Below are positions 49,297-60,416 of a stretch of DNA of 64,000 bases, one piece after another. Each line of letters opens with the position of its first letter. The stretch's first letter is position 1. The stretch spans positions 30,319,610 through 30,383,609 of the forward strand of contig NC_052479.1 of assembly GCF_009730915.1 (NCBI RefSeq), read 5' to 3'. The notes below the pieces were generated by a model that was not told the origin of the DNA, searched no databases, and saw nothing but the letters and a program-made list of their open reading frames with translations. This stretch comes from Dioscorea cayenensis subsp. rotundata. Taxonomy: Eukaryota; Streptophyta; Magnoliopsida; Dioscoreales; Dioscoreaceae. The position numbers and the translations under genes were made by a program.

Positions 49297-49744
49297 ATTT
49301 AATTAATTATAAACCAAGGGACATATGCACGGTGTGGCATGTGAAAAACAACATTGCATAGTGGGAAGGATGGTGTGCATCATTTAGTTTTTATTTTAGA
49401 AAAATTAGAGCAGTGTTGCATTAAGGTTCTGAGCTCAGGTTCTTTTACTGAATAAACTAATCTTTAGATAATTGTGTTTCTATATTTGATTTGTGCTTAT
49501 AAACTCAAATTTTAACAAAAATGAATAACCCGGGCATGCGCCGAGTTTCTTGGGCAGTTTATAATCCTAGCTATGATCTTAGGGTTTCTACCAAATTTTG
49601 ATAGAAACCCTAACTGCGGCATTCATCTTATAAGTCAAGTTCAACTAAATTTATTGCTTCATTGGATCTCTAATTGTAATCTTCTTCTAATACCGTGCTT
49701 GTATTTCTTTTATGAGTTCTTAAATCTTGATGCTCTTATCAATG

Positions 49745-49932
49745 ACTAAGTGATCTATTGGTAGTCGGGTCATCATTAGAACTTTTTACAAATTGTGAAA
49801 GTTCGAATCATAGGTGATGACATATTTCTATTAGTGTGAGTAGTGATTGTGTGCGGGTGATCTCAGTGTTCATGTGTGAGCGGACCCTGATTTCACTTGC
49901 TCCGATGAGGTTTGTGTAAAAAAAAAAAAAAT
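49745..49932 (+). mobile_element. SINE-like element, copy 2, with poly(A)
   Basis: A-box-like TGATCTATTGGTAGTCGGG (about 49750) and B-box AGTTCGAATCA (49800-49810), about 50 bp apart. The body AGTAGTGATTGTGTGCGGGT, GTGAGCGGACCCTGATTTCA and ACTTGCTCC ends in a 13-14-base A run (49919-49932). It lines up with the copy at 18640. Confidence 0.6.
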
Positions 49933-50353
49933 CTTGATGCTCTTGTGTTAATATGAAGACATTTAATTGCTGTTGCCCAACCATGAGACAGCCCATGGTG
50001 TGCACTGCATTGGAAACAGACAAGCAGGAATGAGTTAAAGTTGAAATTTTTTTTTTTTTTTGAAAGAAATGGAGAGCTATACTAGTTTGGTGTGATATTG
50101 GATAAAGTTGAGCATTTTTGTTTGATCTTTGATCTGGTTTACATCAATCAAGTTAAATGATTTGGTCCACGACTTATATAACTCACAATTCACTAGTACT
50201 TTCCTTGAACCCTTTTCTTGTTGTTTGGATAATTGATTTATGGTGCTGTTTGCTGTTGATGTTACATCACCGTTTTTCAGGCTATTTCATAAACTTGGAC
50301 TCTTGTGCATTTTTCCACATAATTGTCAGCTGGAACTAGGCATGCAATTGCAT

Positions 50354-50373
50354 CAATAATAATAATAATAATA
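50354..50373 (+). repeat. (AAT)n microsatellite
   Basis: Seven AAT/ATA triplets in AT-rich intergenic DNA. Confidence 0.85.
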
Positions 50374-51029
50374 AAGCTTAAAATGGCACTAATGATCTTT
50401 AGACTATTTGTGCTTATTCATTTTTGCCAGAATAATTAAAGTTTAGCCTTTATCTGTGGTCACGGTCATGGTTACCATGATTAATGAGGGATTAAATGAA
50501 CAAATTTTTTAGTCAATTTGAAAATTTAAGTTAGTTATATAGTGCAGCTGTGTTGGTCAAACTATAAAAATTTTAGTGTGAAAAATTAAAAAAATTATGA
50601 ATTCAAGTTTTGTTGGATATAATGGTGGTAACATATTTTCGGTTATAATTATCATATTGTAACTAAAATCTTGTATTGGTTAGATGAGGGTATTTGGCCA
50701 AATGTTTAATTCTCAGTTGCTCACACATTTTTGACTATTTCATATGCATAACATATTTGTTGTAAAAAAAATTTTTGAAATAAATATAAGAAACATAATA
50801 AAAACAAAAATTATAATATATTTTTAAATTAATCAAATCCATGATCCCCAAATTTGGTGGAGGGATAGGAAGAGAAGATCTCCTGCTCTAACTAACTATG
50901 AATAACAGTTTCAAAGTCCAAAGACAAATTTATCAACATATATATCATTAAATAACCAATTAAATAACAAATTAAATCTTCAGCCAAACAGAACCCCACA
51001 GTGTAAGAGTAACACTGACCCCACCAGAA

Positions 51030-51069
51030 ACGCGTTTCCTCTGCGAAACGCAAAGTCCGGGAAACGCGT
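51030..51069. promoter_or_regulatory. Paired ACGCGT motifs upstream of CBP60
   Basis: GAAACGCGTTTCC (ACGCGT at 51030-51035) and GGAAACGCGTTC (51064-51069) sit 34 bp apart, with a half-site GCGAAACGC between. ACGCGT fits the CGCG-box core bound by calmodulin-binding CAMTA factors. They lie about 490-520 bp before the CBP60 ATG and about 110-150 bp before a GA-repeat leader (51193-51220). Confidence 0.45.
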
Positions 51070-51553
51070 TCTACCCTTCAAGGACTATAAAAAAAGTTAA
51101 AATTATAAATTATAAAATAAAATAAAAAAATCTCAATAAATAAATAAATAAATTAAAAAAAAGGGGAAAAAAAAAATCAGCGGATAAGTACAGAGAGATA
51201 CATCAGAGAGAGAGAGAGCGCGCACAAACAATCTAGCGACCAATCGTGGCCGCCATTCATCATTAGACTAGAGAACTCCGGGGCTCCGGCTTCGGTTTCT
51301 TCGCCCTTTCTTGCTCTAAAGAGAAAAAAAAGGTGAAATTTTTCCCGTTTTGCTGCTCGAATTGTTCAGATTTCGGTTTTAAATCTCTTGAGTGAATCTT
51401 CTTGGATTGTGTTTGTGGTGATTTAGGGCGTCAGAGCTTGGATTAGACCCTGATTTTCGAGGAAGTTTCCTGATTTCGTTTTGATTTTGGAGATCTAGGG
51501 TTTTGGAGTTTTGGGGGGTTTGGGTTTGGATCTTGGGGATCTAGGGTTTGGAG

Positions 51554-54500
51554 ATGCAGCGACCGAGTAGGTTTTTGGATCGATCTGGGACGATGGGGAG
51601 GGAGAAGCGGGGTCTTGAGCCTTCTGCTGATGGAGATGAACGTGGTTCTGATGCTAAGCGCCAGAAGGCCCCTGCTCTTGCGAGGTATGTATGCTTAACT
51701 AGATTCTTAGTGGTTTTGGGTAGATTTTTGCTTTCTGATTTTTGAATTAGTTTGTGTCTGTTTTTTTTGGTGAATTTAAATTTCCTTTTGAATTGATTTA
51801 AAGATTAAAGTTTGAAGTTGTGAGATCTGTTTTGTTGATGAATTGGGGCTGTACTTTAGTGGCTTTGTGCTATTGATCGTTCTATTATGTGCTGTCACTT
51901 TAATTTTGGAGAAAGATCTGAAAGGAGAGCTTTTTTTTTTTAAAGATTTGAGTAGATGATGAAGGGTTAGCGAGTTCTCTGCTGGTGTCATCTGTAAGTC
52001 AAGGCTCCTTGTTTTAGGTTGGAGAAATGTAGATTGGTGTTCATCACTTGTTTCAAGTCTAGTTTTCACGTGTTGTTAGGCTTTGAGCAAGATCTCCTTT
52101 TGCCCTGGCTCTCGTGCAGTGTTTATGCGATAAATTTGACATGTGCTGTGGTGAGTATACCTCTGCGGTAGATGATGAACTCAGATATTGTGAGGTTCTT
52201 GTTTGCTTGAGTTCAAGGTTGGATTGGATTTTTGGAGTTGAGGAGTGTAGGTTAAAGGTGAGTACTTGTTGCAATTTGCAACTCTAGTCTCCAAGTATGG
52301 TTGGAGAAAAGGTTGATGTGTGCTATGTTGGTGTCTCATATCTTTAATGTTATGTATTTGTCATCGATGACTATGATGGTTTGATTTCCTTTGCTTTATT
52401 ATTATTTTTCTTTTTTGTATGAATTCTACTTAAACTTTTACTCTTTTTTTGTTGTCTGAATTAAAATTGCTAGCTCATGCTTTCCTTATCAAACAATAAT
52501 TTCAGACCTTTTCTCCTGCTTCTGTAATATTAAGAGCATATATTTTTTTTAGTGTGATCGTGGAAGCGCTCAAAGTGGATAGTTTGCAAAAGCTTTGTTC
52601 ATCATTGGAGCCTGTTCTGCGTAGAGTTGTAAGACACTGGCTTTTTTTTTTTTCCTCTTTTCAAGCCATGATTTTGATAACGTTCAAGATTAATTATTTT
52701 CAATTTATGATAATTTATTTTCTTTATTTGATGTTATAAGCTTTACGGGTCAATGATGTAGTTTACCTCATTTTTAGGTTACATAACTAAATTTTCAATT
52801 TAGTTTGGTGAATTGGAGATGGGAAACTTATCCTTTTAGAACTTCTATCCCCCTTTGAAGGAAGAAACATTGGTTATATTTAATTTACATATATGTACAG
52901 CTTTGCCAGTATGTTCCAACTATGCGAGCTAATTTTTGGCATCAAAGGTTCAAAGAATAATTTACTGTACTAGAGGAAACACCAAGTTAAATCATGCATG
53001 TGGTCCGTCTTCTGCCTGTGGATCCCTTCAGCTTTTTGCTATTGAAAATGTTTTGATTTGCTGAAAGATTTTCATTCTATAGTTATCATGCTTCTGCGTC
53101 AATTGGCTTGCTCATTTGCAATCTTGAGCCCCAGGTTCAAGATGATGAATGAGGGTTGAGAACATTTTTATTTTGCCCATCTATAACTTGAGAAAAACTT
53201 CTTTTATGATCTAATGCTTTTCTTCTTGACCTTGTCTTTTATTTCCTCCTAAAATGGTTGTATTATATAATATAATATAATATAATATTGTGACCTGAAG
53301 CTTAAAATGTATACTATGATGGCTAGTGCATTCTCATGTCATTTGTACAAGTATTTTTATTTTTTTCTTGGAACATCTAGTTTATGGCTGATATTTCTTT
53401 ATTATTAAATTGTGTTTAAATAGGTTAGTGAAGAAGTGGAGCGTGCTTTAGCGAAGTTGGGGCCTGCCAGGCTTGGTACCAGGTGTGACTTGTGGGAACT
53501 ATCAACTTAATTGATAAGACTCTGAAGTTCTGATCTGGAAATTATTTTGCAGCCTGCTTCTTGCATTTTGTTAGAAAAAACTGATTCATGTCAGGATTTT
53601 GGTAGATCCATGAACCAGTATAATTTATGAAGACTGGATTTATTTACTGAAATTTGAATTTCTTTTGTAAAATTAGGCCACTCTTTTATAATCCCATCTT
53701 GTTGATCTGTTTTTGAATTCCTTAATTTCTCAAACTGAATGTTTTATGACAACTGTGGTCATGTAGTAGCATGAATGAAGAGTTATATGTAGTTAAAAAT
53801 CAGCATGTTTGCTATCTTACTTCTAGAACTTTCTACATATGCATGTGCATTGGGAATCAATGAATCCTAAAAGCATCTTGTGATATTTTCTGGGGTGTTA
53901 TAGCTGTAAGTTTTTGCCAGTGGTCTCGAAGACTATCTTGGTTTAACTATTCTCTACTATTTCATTCTGACCTTAAATATTTCATTTATGATTCTATATT
54001 TGTTATTAATCTGACCTTGAAAAATGCAGGTCTTCTCCTAAACGAATTGAAGGACCAGATGGAAGAAATCTGCAACTACATTTCCGTTCAAGGTTGTCGC
54101 TGCCACTTTTCACAGGAGGGAAAGTAGAGGGGGAGCAAGGAGCAGCTATTCATGTTGTGTTACTAGATGCGAACACTGGTCATGTCATAACATCAGGACC
54201 TGAATCATCTGCAAAACTAGATGTTGTAGTTCTTGAAGGTGATTTTAACAATGAAGATGATGATGACTGGACAGATGAAGACTTTGAAAGTCATGTAGTC
54301 AAAGAACGTGAAGGAAAAAGGCCTCTTTTAACTGGGGATTTGCAGGTATCCTTGAAAGAAGGTGTGGGGACACTTGGGGAACTAACATTTACCGATAATT
54401 CAAGCTGGATACGAAGTAGGAAGTTCAGACTTGGTTTGAAAATTGCTTCAGGCTTCTGTGAGGGAATTCGTATCCGCGAAGCAAAGACAGAACCCTTCAC

Positions 54501-56382
54501 AGTTAAGGATCACAGAGGCGAATGTAGGTCTTCTGGGACTTTAAGTTATATTGGTCCTCATTTTTTTAAGATCCTTGTTTGTCTCATCCATAATTTTCAT
54601 GTTATACAGTGTACAAGAAACACTATCCTCCTGCTTTGAAGGATGATGTGTGGAGACTGGAAAAGATTGGCAAGGATGGCTCATTCCACAAAAGGTTAAA
54701 TAAGGCAGGAATTTATACAGTAGAAGATTTTCTACGTCTTGTTGTGAGAGATTCACAAAAATTGCGGAATGTAAGGAAATAACTTGGAATTCAGTTCATG
54801 CAAGCAGATACTAAGCTGGAAAATTAATTCTTATTTTACATGATTGTAGATCCTGGGAAGTGGCATGTCAAATAAGATGTGGGAGAGCTTAGTGGAGCAT
54901 GCGAAGACTTGTGTCTTAAGTGGGAAGTATTATGTATACTATTCTGATGATACAAGGAATTTTGGTGCTATATTCAATAATATCTATGAATTTGTTGGCT
55001 TGATTGCTGGTGGGCAATATTATTCAGCTGAAAGCCTTAGTGAGAGCCAGAAGGTCAGGTTTTTTTTGCTTATTCCTCTTTTGTTTTGCTTGCTATTTGA
55101 CACGGCAAACAGCTGCTGATGAAGTCACTGTTAGTAGCCTTTTAATTATTGACTGTTTGAGTTTTACTCTAAATATTTTTATGTTTGTAGGTGTTTGTCG
55201 ATACCTTAGTGAAGAAGGCATATGACAATTGGATGAATGTTATAGAATATGATGGGAAGGCCCTTCTAAATTTCAAGCAGAGTAAGAAAACAACCACTTC
55301 TCGGAATGAAGTTCCATCTGCCCAGGAAAATTATTCTGCTTCCTATGATCACCAACAAGTTTCTCAAGCCAGCCTGTCAGTTTCTGTCCCGTCTGATCAA
55401 TCTTCAATTGATACAGGAGTAACCATGGGTGGTAAGGGCTTTATATGGTTATATAATATGTGTAGAAATTAGAGCTATCCAGCACTTTGTTTGTGTGAAA
55501 TGTTAATTGCTATACCACTTTAGTATGACCAATATAATGGATAGTCATACAAATGGGATTGTCATATGCATCCTGCCGTCAGTCTGGAATCTGGATATTA
55601 AACACCAATGCTCCCTGACCATTTAACGATAAAAACTGAATGTGAAATTTTAGAGTTACAATTGCCTATGTTGTTGACCTTTGATTTACAATGTAGCTCT
55701 CCTTATCTTCATGAAGTTTGTGTACCTATAGTTTAATTATGAAATGGTATAGACTGCTGACTAAACCTGAACTCTGTGAACAGGTGGTGTCATTTCAAGT
55801 AGCTACAGTGGAAATCAATCTGCCCCATATTCCACTCAAACTGAGCATGTGGCACCCAATGCTCAGTTACAGTATGAAAGCAGTTCATATAATTCACAAA
55901 ACCAGTTCATTGATTCTTCACAGCAGACCCAAATTACAAGAAATGATAGTACCGGCTTGGTATTGGCCCCCCCGCAACAACCTAGCTTGGGTTTCCAATC
56001 CATGAGTCAGGCCTTACAGCCATCAAACCTCAATTCATACGATGACTGGACCACCCGTCAAAGAGATAGCCGTGTTGATGATTTCTTCTCTGAGGAGGAA
56101 ATTCGCATGAGAAGCCACGAACTGCTAGAGAATGAAGATATGCAGCACTTGCTCCGTGTCCTCAGCATGGGTGGTGCTGGTAGCTTACCAGAAGATGGAT
56201 TTAGTTTTCCGGCATTCATGCCATCACCATGCCCTAACTATAACTTTGATGAGGATCGCAGCCGCACATCAGGCAAAGCTGTTGTGGGATGGCTTAAAAT
56301 TAAGGCAGCTATGAGATGGGGAATATTTATTCGAAAGAAAGCTGCAGAGAGGAGAGCTCAGCTTGTTGAGCTCGATGATTGA
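51554..56382 (+). CDS. Calmodulin-binding protein 60 (CBP60), C-terminal-CaM type
   Basis: Plant-specific CBP60 family protein, a nuclear, calmodulin-regulated DNA-binding factor in defence and growth genes. Eight exons give 654 residues: 51554-51684, 52553-52628, 53424-53482, 54030-54523, 54610-54770, 54850-55053, 55191-55431 and 55784-56382. The N terminus has a basic nuclear-signal-like stretch ([14 protein letters not shown]). The conserved core includes [40 protein letters not shown], an acidic run [12 protein letters not shown] and YYVYYSDD near residue 345. The C-terminal basic amphipathic segment [20 protein letters not shown] fits a CaM-binding helix, placing it with the CBP60a/b/c/d type rather than CBP60g/SARD1. 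All introns are GT-AG. The start is the ATG after GTTTGGAG; no other in-frame ATG lies just upstream. Confidence 0.92.
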
Positions 56383-57423
56383 GAATCTCAACCTTACAAG
56401 TGTTAGAATTCGTGGTAGCAGTTGCCAATCTCAGATGACCTTTGTGACAACTCGAGGATGGTTAGTGATCACAAAATTCTAACGTTTAGTGTCGCAACAA
56501 GGGATCCACTTGTACCATTTATCTGTACAGCAAGCCGTCCTCCCGTGTTCACTGCTAATGTTTAGTAAGTTCGATGATCACCGATCATTCTGTCACTGCA
56601 AACTATGCGCATGAGCTGGAACGAACTCGAACTCTCATCATCATAGTTATAATGCTGCCACAAGTCCATGAACTGCTGCTTTGTTAGTTAGTCAACCAGA
56701 TGAAGACTTGATGATGCTTGCTTGTTTTCGCCCTCTTTGTCTTATGAATAGAGAACACTTTTGGGCATGCTTGTATGTAATCTGTTGTATTTGTTTTAAT
56801 TTTAAAAAACAGTTAAAATGGCTTTACTTGATTTAGGTTGTTATTCTCTGTGTTTGTGTAAAATGTTCTGCTTGTGTTTGTTAATATGCAGTTAGTGTTT
56901 GCAGTTTCAAATTGTGTGCTTGTAATTGCTTAATGTATTCACTTTGCTTAAAAGTGTCAAAAAAATAAATAAATGAAATGTTTTATAATATTTATTTATT
57001 TATTTAATAAAGTGAATAAATTACATTAATTTATCTGTTCTTACTATATGTGAACGGAGATTTGAACCTGTGTTTTATGTGTTATTTGTCATTCCTGATG
57101 AGAAAGAGGAAGTATTTATTGCTTTGCTACTCTTTTATTACAAAAATTGAGACTGATATCTACTTGTTTAATCTTATCATAATAAATAATTATTGTTATT
57201 AATGCAGCTAAATTAAAAAACCTAACAAGCTCAACATCAAGCTTGACAAATAAAAAGACATAACTTCAACTTAATTAATTCATCATCAATCCTAGTTTGA
57301 ATTTCATGCTTACAGTTACAGGAAGCTTTAAAAAACAAAAAACAATAATTAAGCCATCAACTTGATAATATTTTCTTGTCTTATTATATACTCCAAGTTT
57401 GACTTGATTTATTAATATGTGTT

Positions 57424-57455
<32 letters not shown>

Positions 57456-57750
57456 GTATGTATGTATATATTAATGTTGAAATTGGTCCCAATGCTATTA
57501 AATGTTTTGGAGATTGGGTTCAGTATTAATATAGGGTGAGTTATGTACCATGGATTCATAGGGCTTATATGTTTTATTTTTGTCGGTAGATCCCTCATGA
57601 CATAATTTATTTTCAAATATTTATTAATAAATATAAGTGTAATAAATAATTATATATAGTTTTTTTTTTCTTTTTTAATAATTTAAACAAATCATAATCA
57701 CACTACCACTCATCTACTAATATAAACTATAATTAATTACATGCACTTAG

Positions 57751-57784
<34 letters not shown>

Positions 57785-58590
57785 TTGCAAAGTCATTATT
57801 ATATACATATAGTGTGCTTTTAAGATATAATTATTTATAATTAAAGTATAATTATTTAACAATAAAAATAATCAAAATTACTTAAAAGTTGTGTGAATAG
57901 TACCATCTACCATGGTGCTTGTTTGGGATAAAATGATTAATGCTTGACCATGTGCCAATAGATGGTGATTTGTTTGGTTGGGAATTAGTATATAATAAAA
58001 GATGTTTGTCATCATTTAAAAATAAAAATAAAAATAAAACATAAAAATAAAAATAGTACTACATGTGTTAAGATATCTTAAGTGGAATTCTTCAACAAGT
58101 CCACTCAAATTAATTCATATGTTTGTGTATAACAAGTATATATAGGTTTCTTTTTTAAGTGATGGTAGTTGATCAATCTTATTTTAATTAATATAGCCTT
58201 TATAAATGTCTGTTTCAAGTGAAAATGAGTGGCAAAAGGAAACATGTGAAATGTATTGATTGTTATCAAATTGTTTAGTTTTTTCATACGATGGCCCATT
58301 ATTTAAAGACGTGTTTAGATTTCAAATCTAAAGATGGCTACAACAATCGTGGATTATTATCCAACGAATACGATTCATTCATAAATAGTATTAAACAAAG
58401 ATAAAAAGTTGTACATAGTAACTATGAACAGTAAAATTACACAATATCTCTATATAAACAATAACCGTTTGATCATTGTCCAACTTCTATAAACAAGTAT
58501 TTCTTATTAACAATCATCTACATATGTACACAAATAACTTAAATTCTATATATTAAATTTTTCCAAATCAAAAGAAAGTGCTTTTCATTA
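56383..58590. other. CBP60 3' UTR and AT-rich spacer
   Basis: Contains TA repeats at 57430-57453 and 57759-57783 and many AT tracts. No gene recognised. Minus-strand open frames here are low-complexity. Confidence 0.55.
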
Positions 58591-59177
58591 CTCCCTCAGT
58601 TTCTAAATATATATCGTTTAAAGATGTTGCATAAGAATTAAAGATAGTATTAAATTATCTAAATTTTAACATAAAAAAAACAACCAAATTACTAAACTAT
58701 CTCTCTCTTGAAACCATGTATTTTTTTTTGGGTATAATACTCTATTTAGTCCCTCTAATATAATCAGTCTGCCCATTTGGTCCCTCTAATATGATTTGTC
58801 CCTAGGAGGTCCCTGTATTTTAATTTTTGAGAAGTGTAAGTCCTCGTAAGGACCTCCTAGGGGCAAATTATATTAGTGATAGGGATTTATATTTCTCAAA
58901 AATTAAAATACAAGGACCTCCCAGGGATAAATCATATTAGAGGGACTAAAGGGGCAGATTGACTATATTAGAGGCACTAAATAAGGTATTCTACCATTTT
59001 TCTTGAGACTATAAATATTACTCTCTTCATTTATATAACTTAGAAAATTGAAGATGCGTAAAATTAAAAAAATAAATAAATAAATATTGCTTTGATATTG
59101 TAAAGCGACAACTATATTGGAATAATTTTTTTTTCTTCTTAAAACGATATGTATTTAGAAACAAGAAACGGAGGGAG
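58591..59177. mobile_element. Stowaway-type MITE, interrupted
   Basis: Left end CTCCCTCAGTTTCTAAATAT and right end AAACGGAGGGAG are inverted relatives of the Stowaway terminus, flanked by TA on both sides (58589-58590 and 59178-59179). Inner arms CTAAATATATATCG and CGATATGTATTTAG also match. At 587 bp it is much longer than usual because another MITE lies inside it. Confidence 0.75.
58731..58995. mobile_element. Fold-back MITE nested in the Stowaway element
   Basis: Almost the whole element is two inverted arms of about 100 bp: GGTATAATACTCTATTTAGT at the left, AGTGCC/GGTAGAATACC-type complement at the right. They include paired CTCTAATATGATTTGTCCC and GGGATAAATCATATTAGAGG. Its ends match those of the MITE at 31252-31531. 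Confidence 0.75.
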
Positions 59178-59471
59178 TAATAAATTATATATATACACAC
59201 ACAAGCGCACACAAAATAACATAAGAAATGAAACTATAACATATAATAAAAACACTACATATATTATATATGACCATAAATTAGATAATTTCTTTTGCTC
59301 AACAAATTTGAGTCTAAACTCATTGCATTGGAATTAAAACCATGAAATTTATGTCACATAACTATAAAATAAATAATCACACACATATATATAGAAGATT
59401 TTTATTTTTTATTTTTAAAATGGAAGTCTTCCATCAATGACATGTACTACCCAACTCCTCTATCCTTCTCC

Positions 59472-59480
59472 TATATATAC
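59472..59480 (+). promoter_or_regulatory. TATA box of the CASP-like gene
   Basis: TATATATAC about 105 bp before the ATG, preceded by pyrimidine-rich DNA. Spacing is right for a start site near 59500. Confidence 0.55.
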
Positions 59481-59755
59481 AACACCATGGTCCATTGAAA
59501 CCTTATTTAAAAAATAACAAAAGAAAATAAATTGAGATCCAGAGATCATCTATAGAAATATCAAAGAGAAGTAGCCAGAGATGGGAAACAAAGTGAGAAT
59601 AGGTGAAGGGATTCTTAGGCTAATATCCATGGTGTTGGCCACCATGACTGCCCTTGTCATTGGCCTTAGCACTCAAACAAAGACAGTCTTCTTCATTGAA
59701 AAGAAGGCCACTGCCAAGGACTTGCAGCCACTCTGGTATGTATTCATCCTTTCTC

Positions 59756-59781
59756 TTCTTCTTCTTCTTCTTCTTCTTCTC
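59756..59781 (+). repeat. (CTT)n microsatellite in intron 1
   Basis: TTC/CTT run; similar runs recur at 59896-59910, 60007-60030 and 60173-60200, each near a TA-repeat (59860-59883, 60142-60163). The four blocks suggest local duplication of a CTT-TA unit inside this intron. Confidence 0.75.
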
Positions 59782-60416
59782 ATTAATTTATTATATATAT
59801 ATATAGCTCTATATATTATTTGTTTCTTAATTTGTTTTGCTCTTATTCTTTATTGATGATGTATATATATATATATATATATAATTATCCTTGCTCTTCT
59901 TCTTCTTCTCATTAATTTATTGTATATATTGTTTGTTTCTTTATTTGGTTATTGTTATTTGTTAATGATGTATATATATATGCATGTGTATTAATTTATC
60001 CTTTCCCTTCTTCTTCTTCTTCTTCTTCTATTCTTCTTTCTTTTATTTGATTTATTTATTTGATTTATTTATCAACATATATAAACAACTCATGCTGTTT
60101 CTTTCTTTCTATGGTTCTTGTTCTTTATTAATGTTGTGTGTGTATATATATATATATATATATCCGATCCTTTTTCTTCTTCTTCTTCTTCTTCTTCTTC
60201 TCATTAATTTATTATTTTCTATTAATGAAATATAAGTTTATGTTTTACTTTAATTATTTCCATTTGTTTAGGATTGCAATAATTGTAGCTTCAGTGCTTG
60301 CTGGTTATCAACTCATTCAATTGTGTAAATGCTTGGCTTCAACTTGGCTTTCACTTTCAGAAACTACTTGCAAATGCACTCTTCTTTTGGCTTGGCTTTC
60401 CCTCTTCTTAGACCAG

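Noticed and set aside
54291-54500. Minus-strand frame within CBP60 exon 4
   Set aside because: Antisense of a long coding exon whose sense frame is strongly supported.
57056-57075. GGTTCAAATCTCC on the minus strand as a B box of another SINE
   Set aside because: No A box at a suitable distance and no recognisable body.
59487-59498. Short upstream reading frame (ATG GTC CAT TGA) before the CASP-like gene
   Set aside because: It lies only a few bases after the TATA box, so it is probably upstream of the transcription start.
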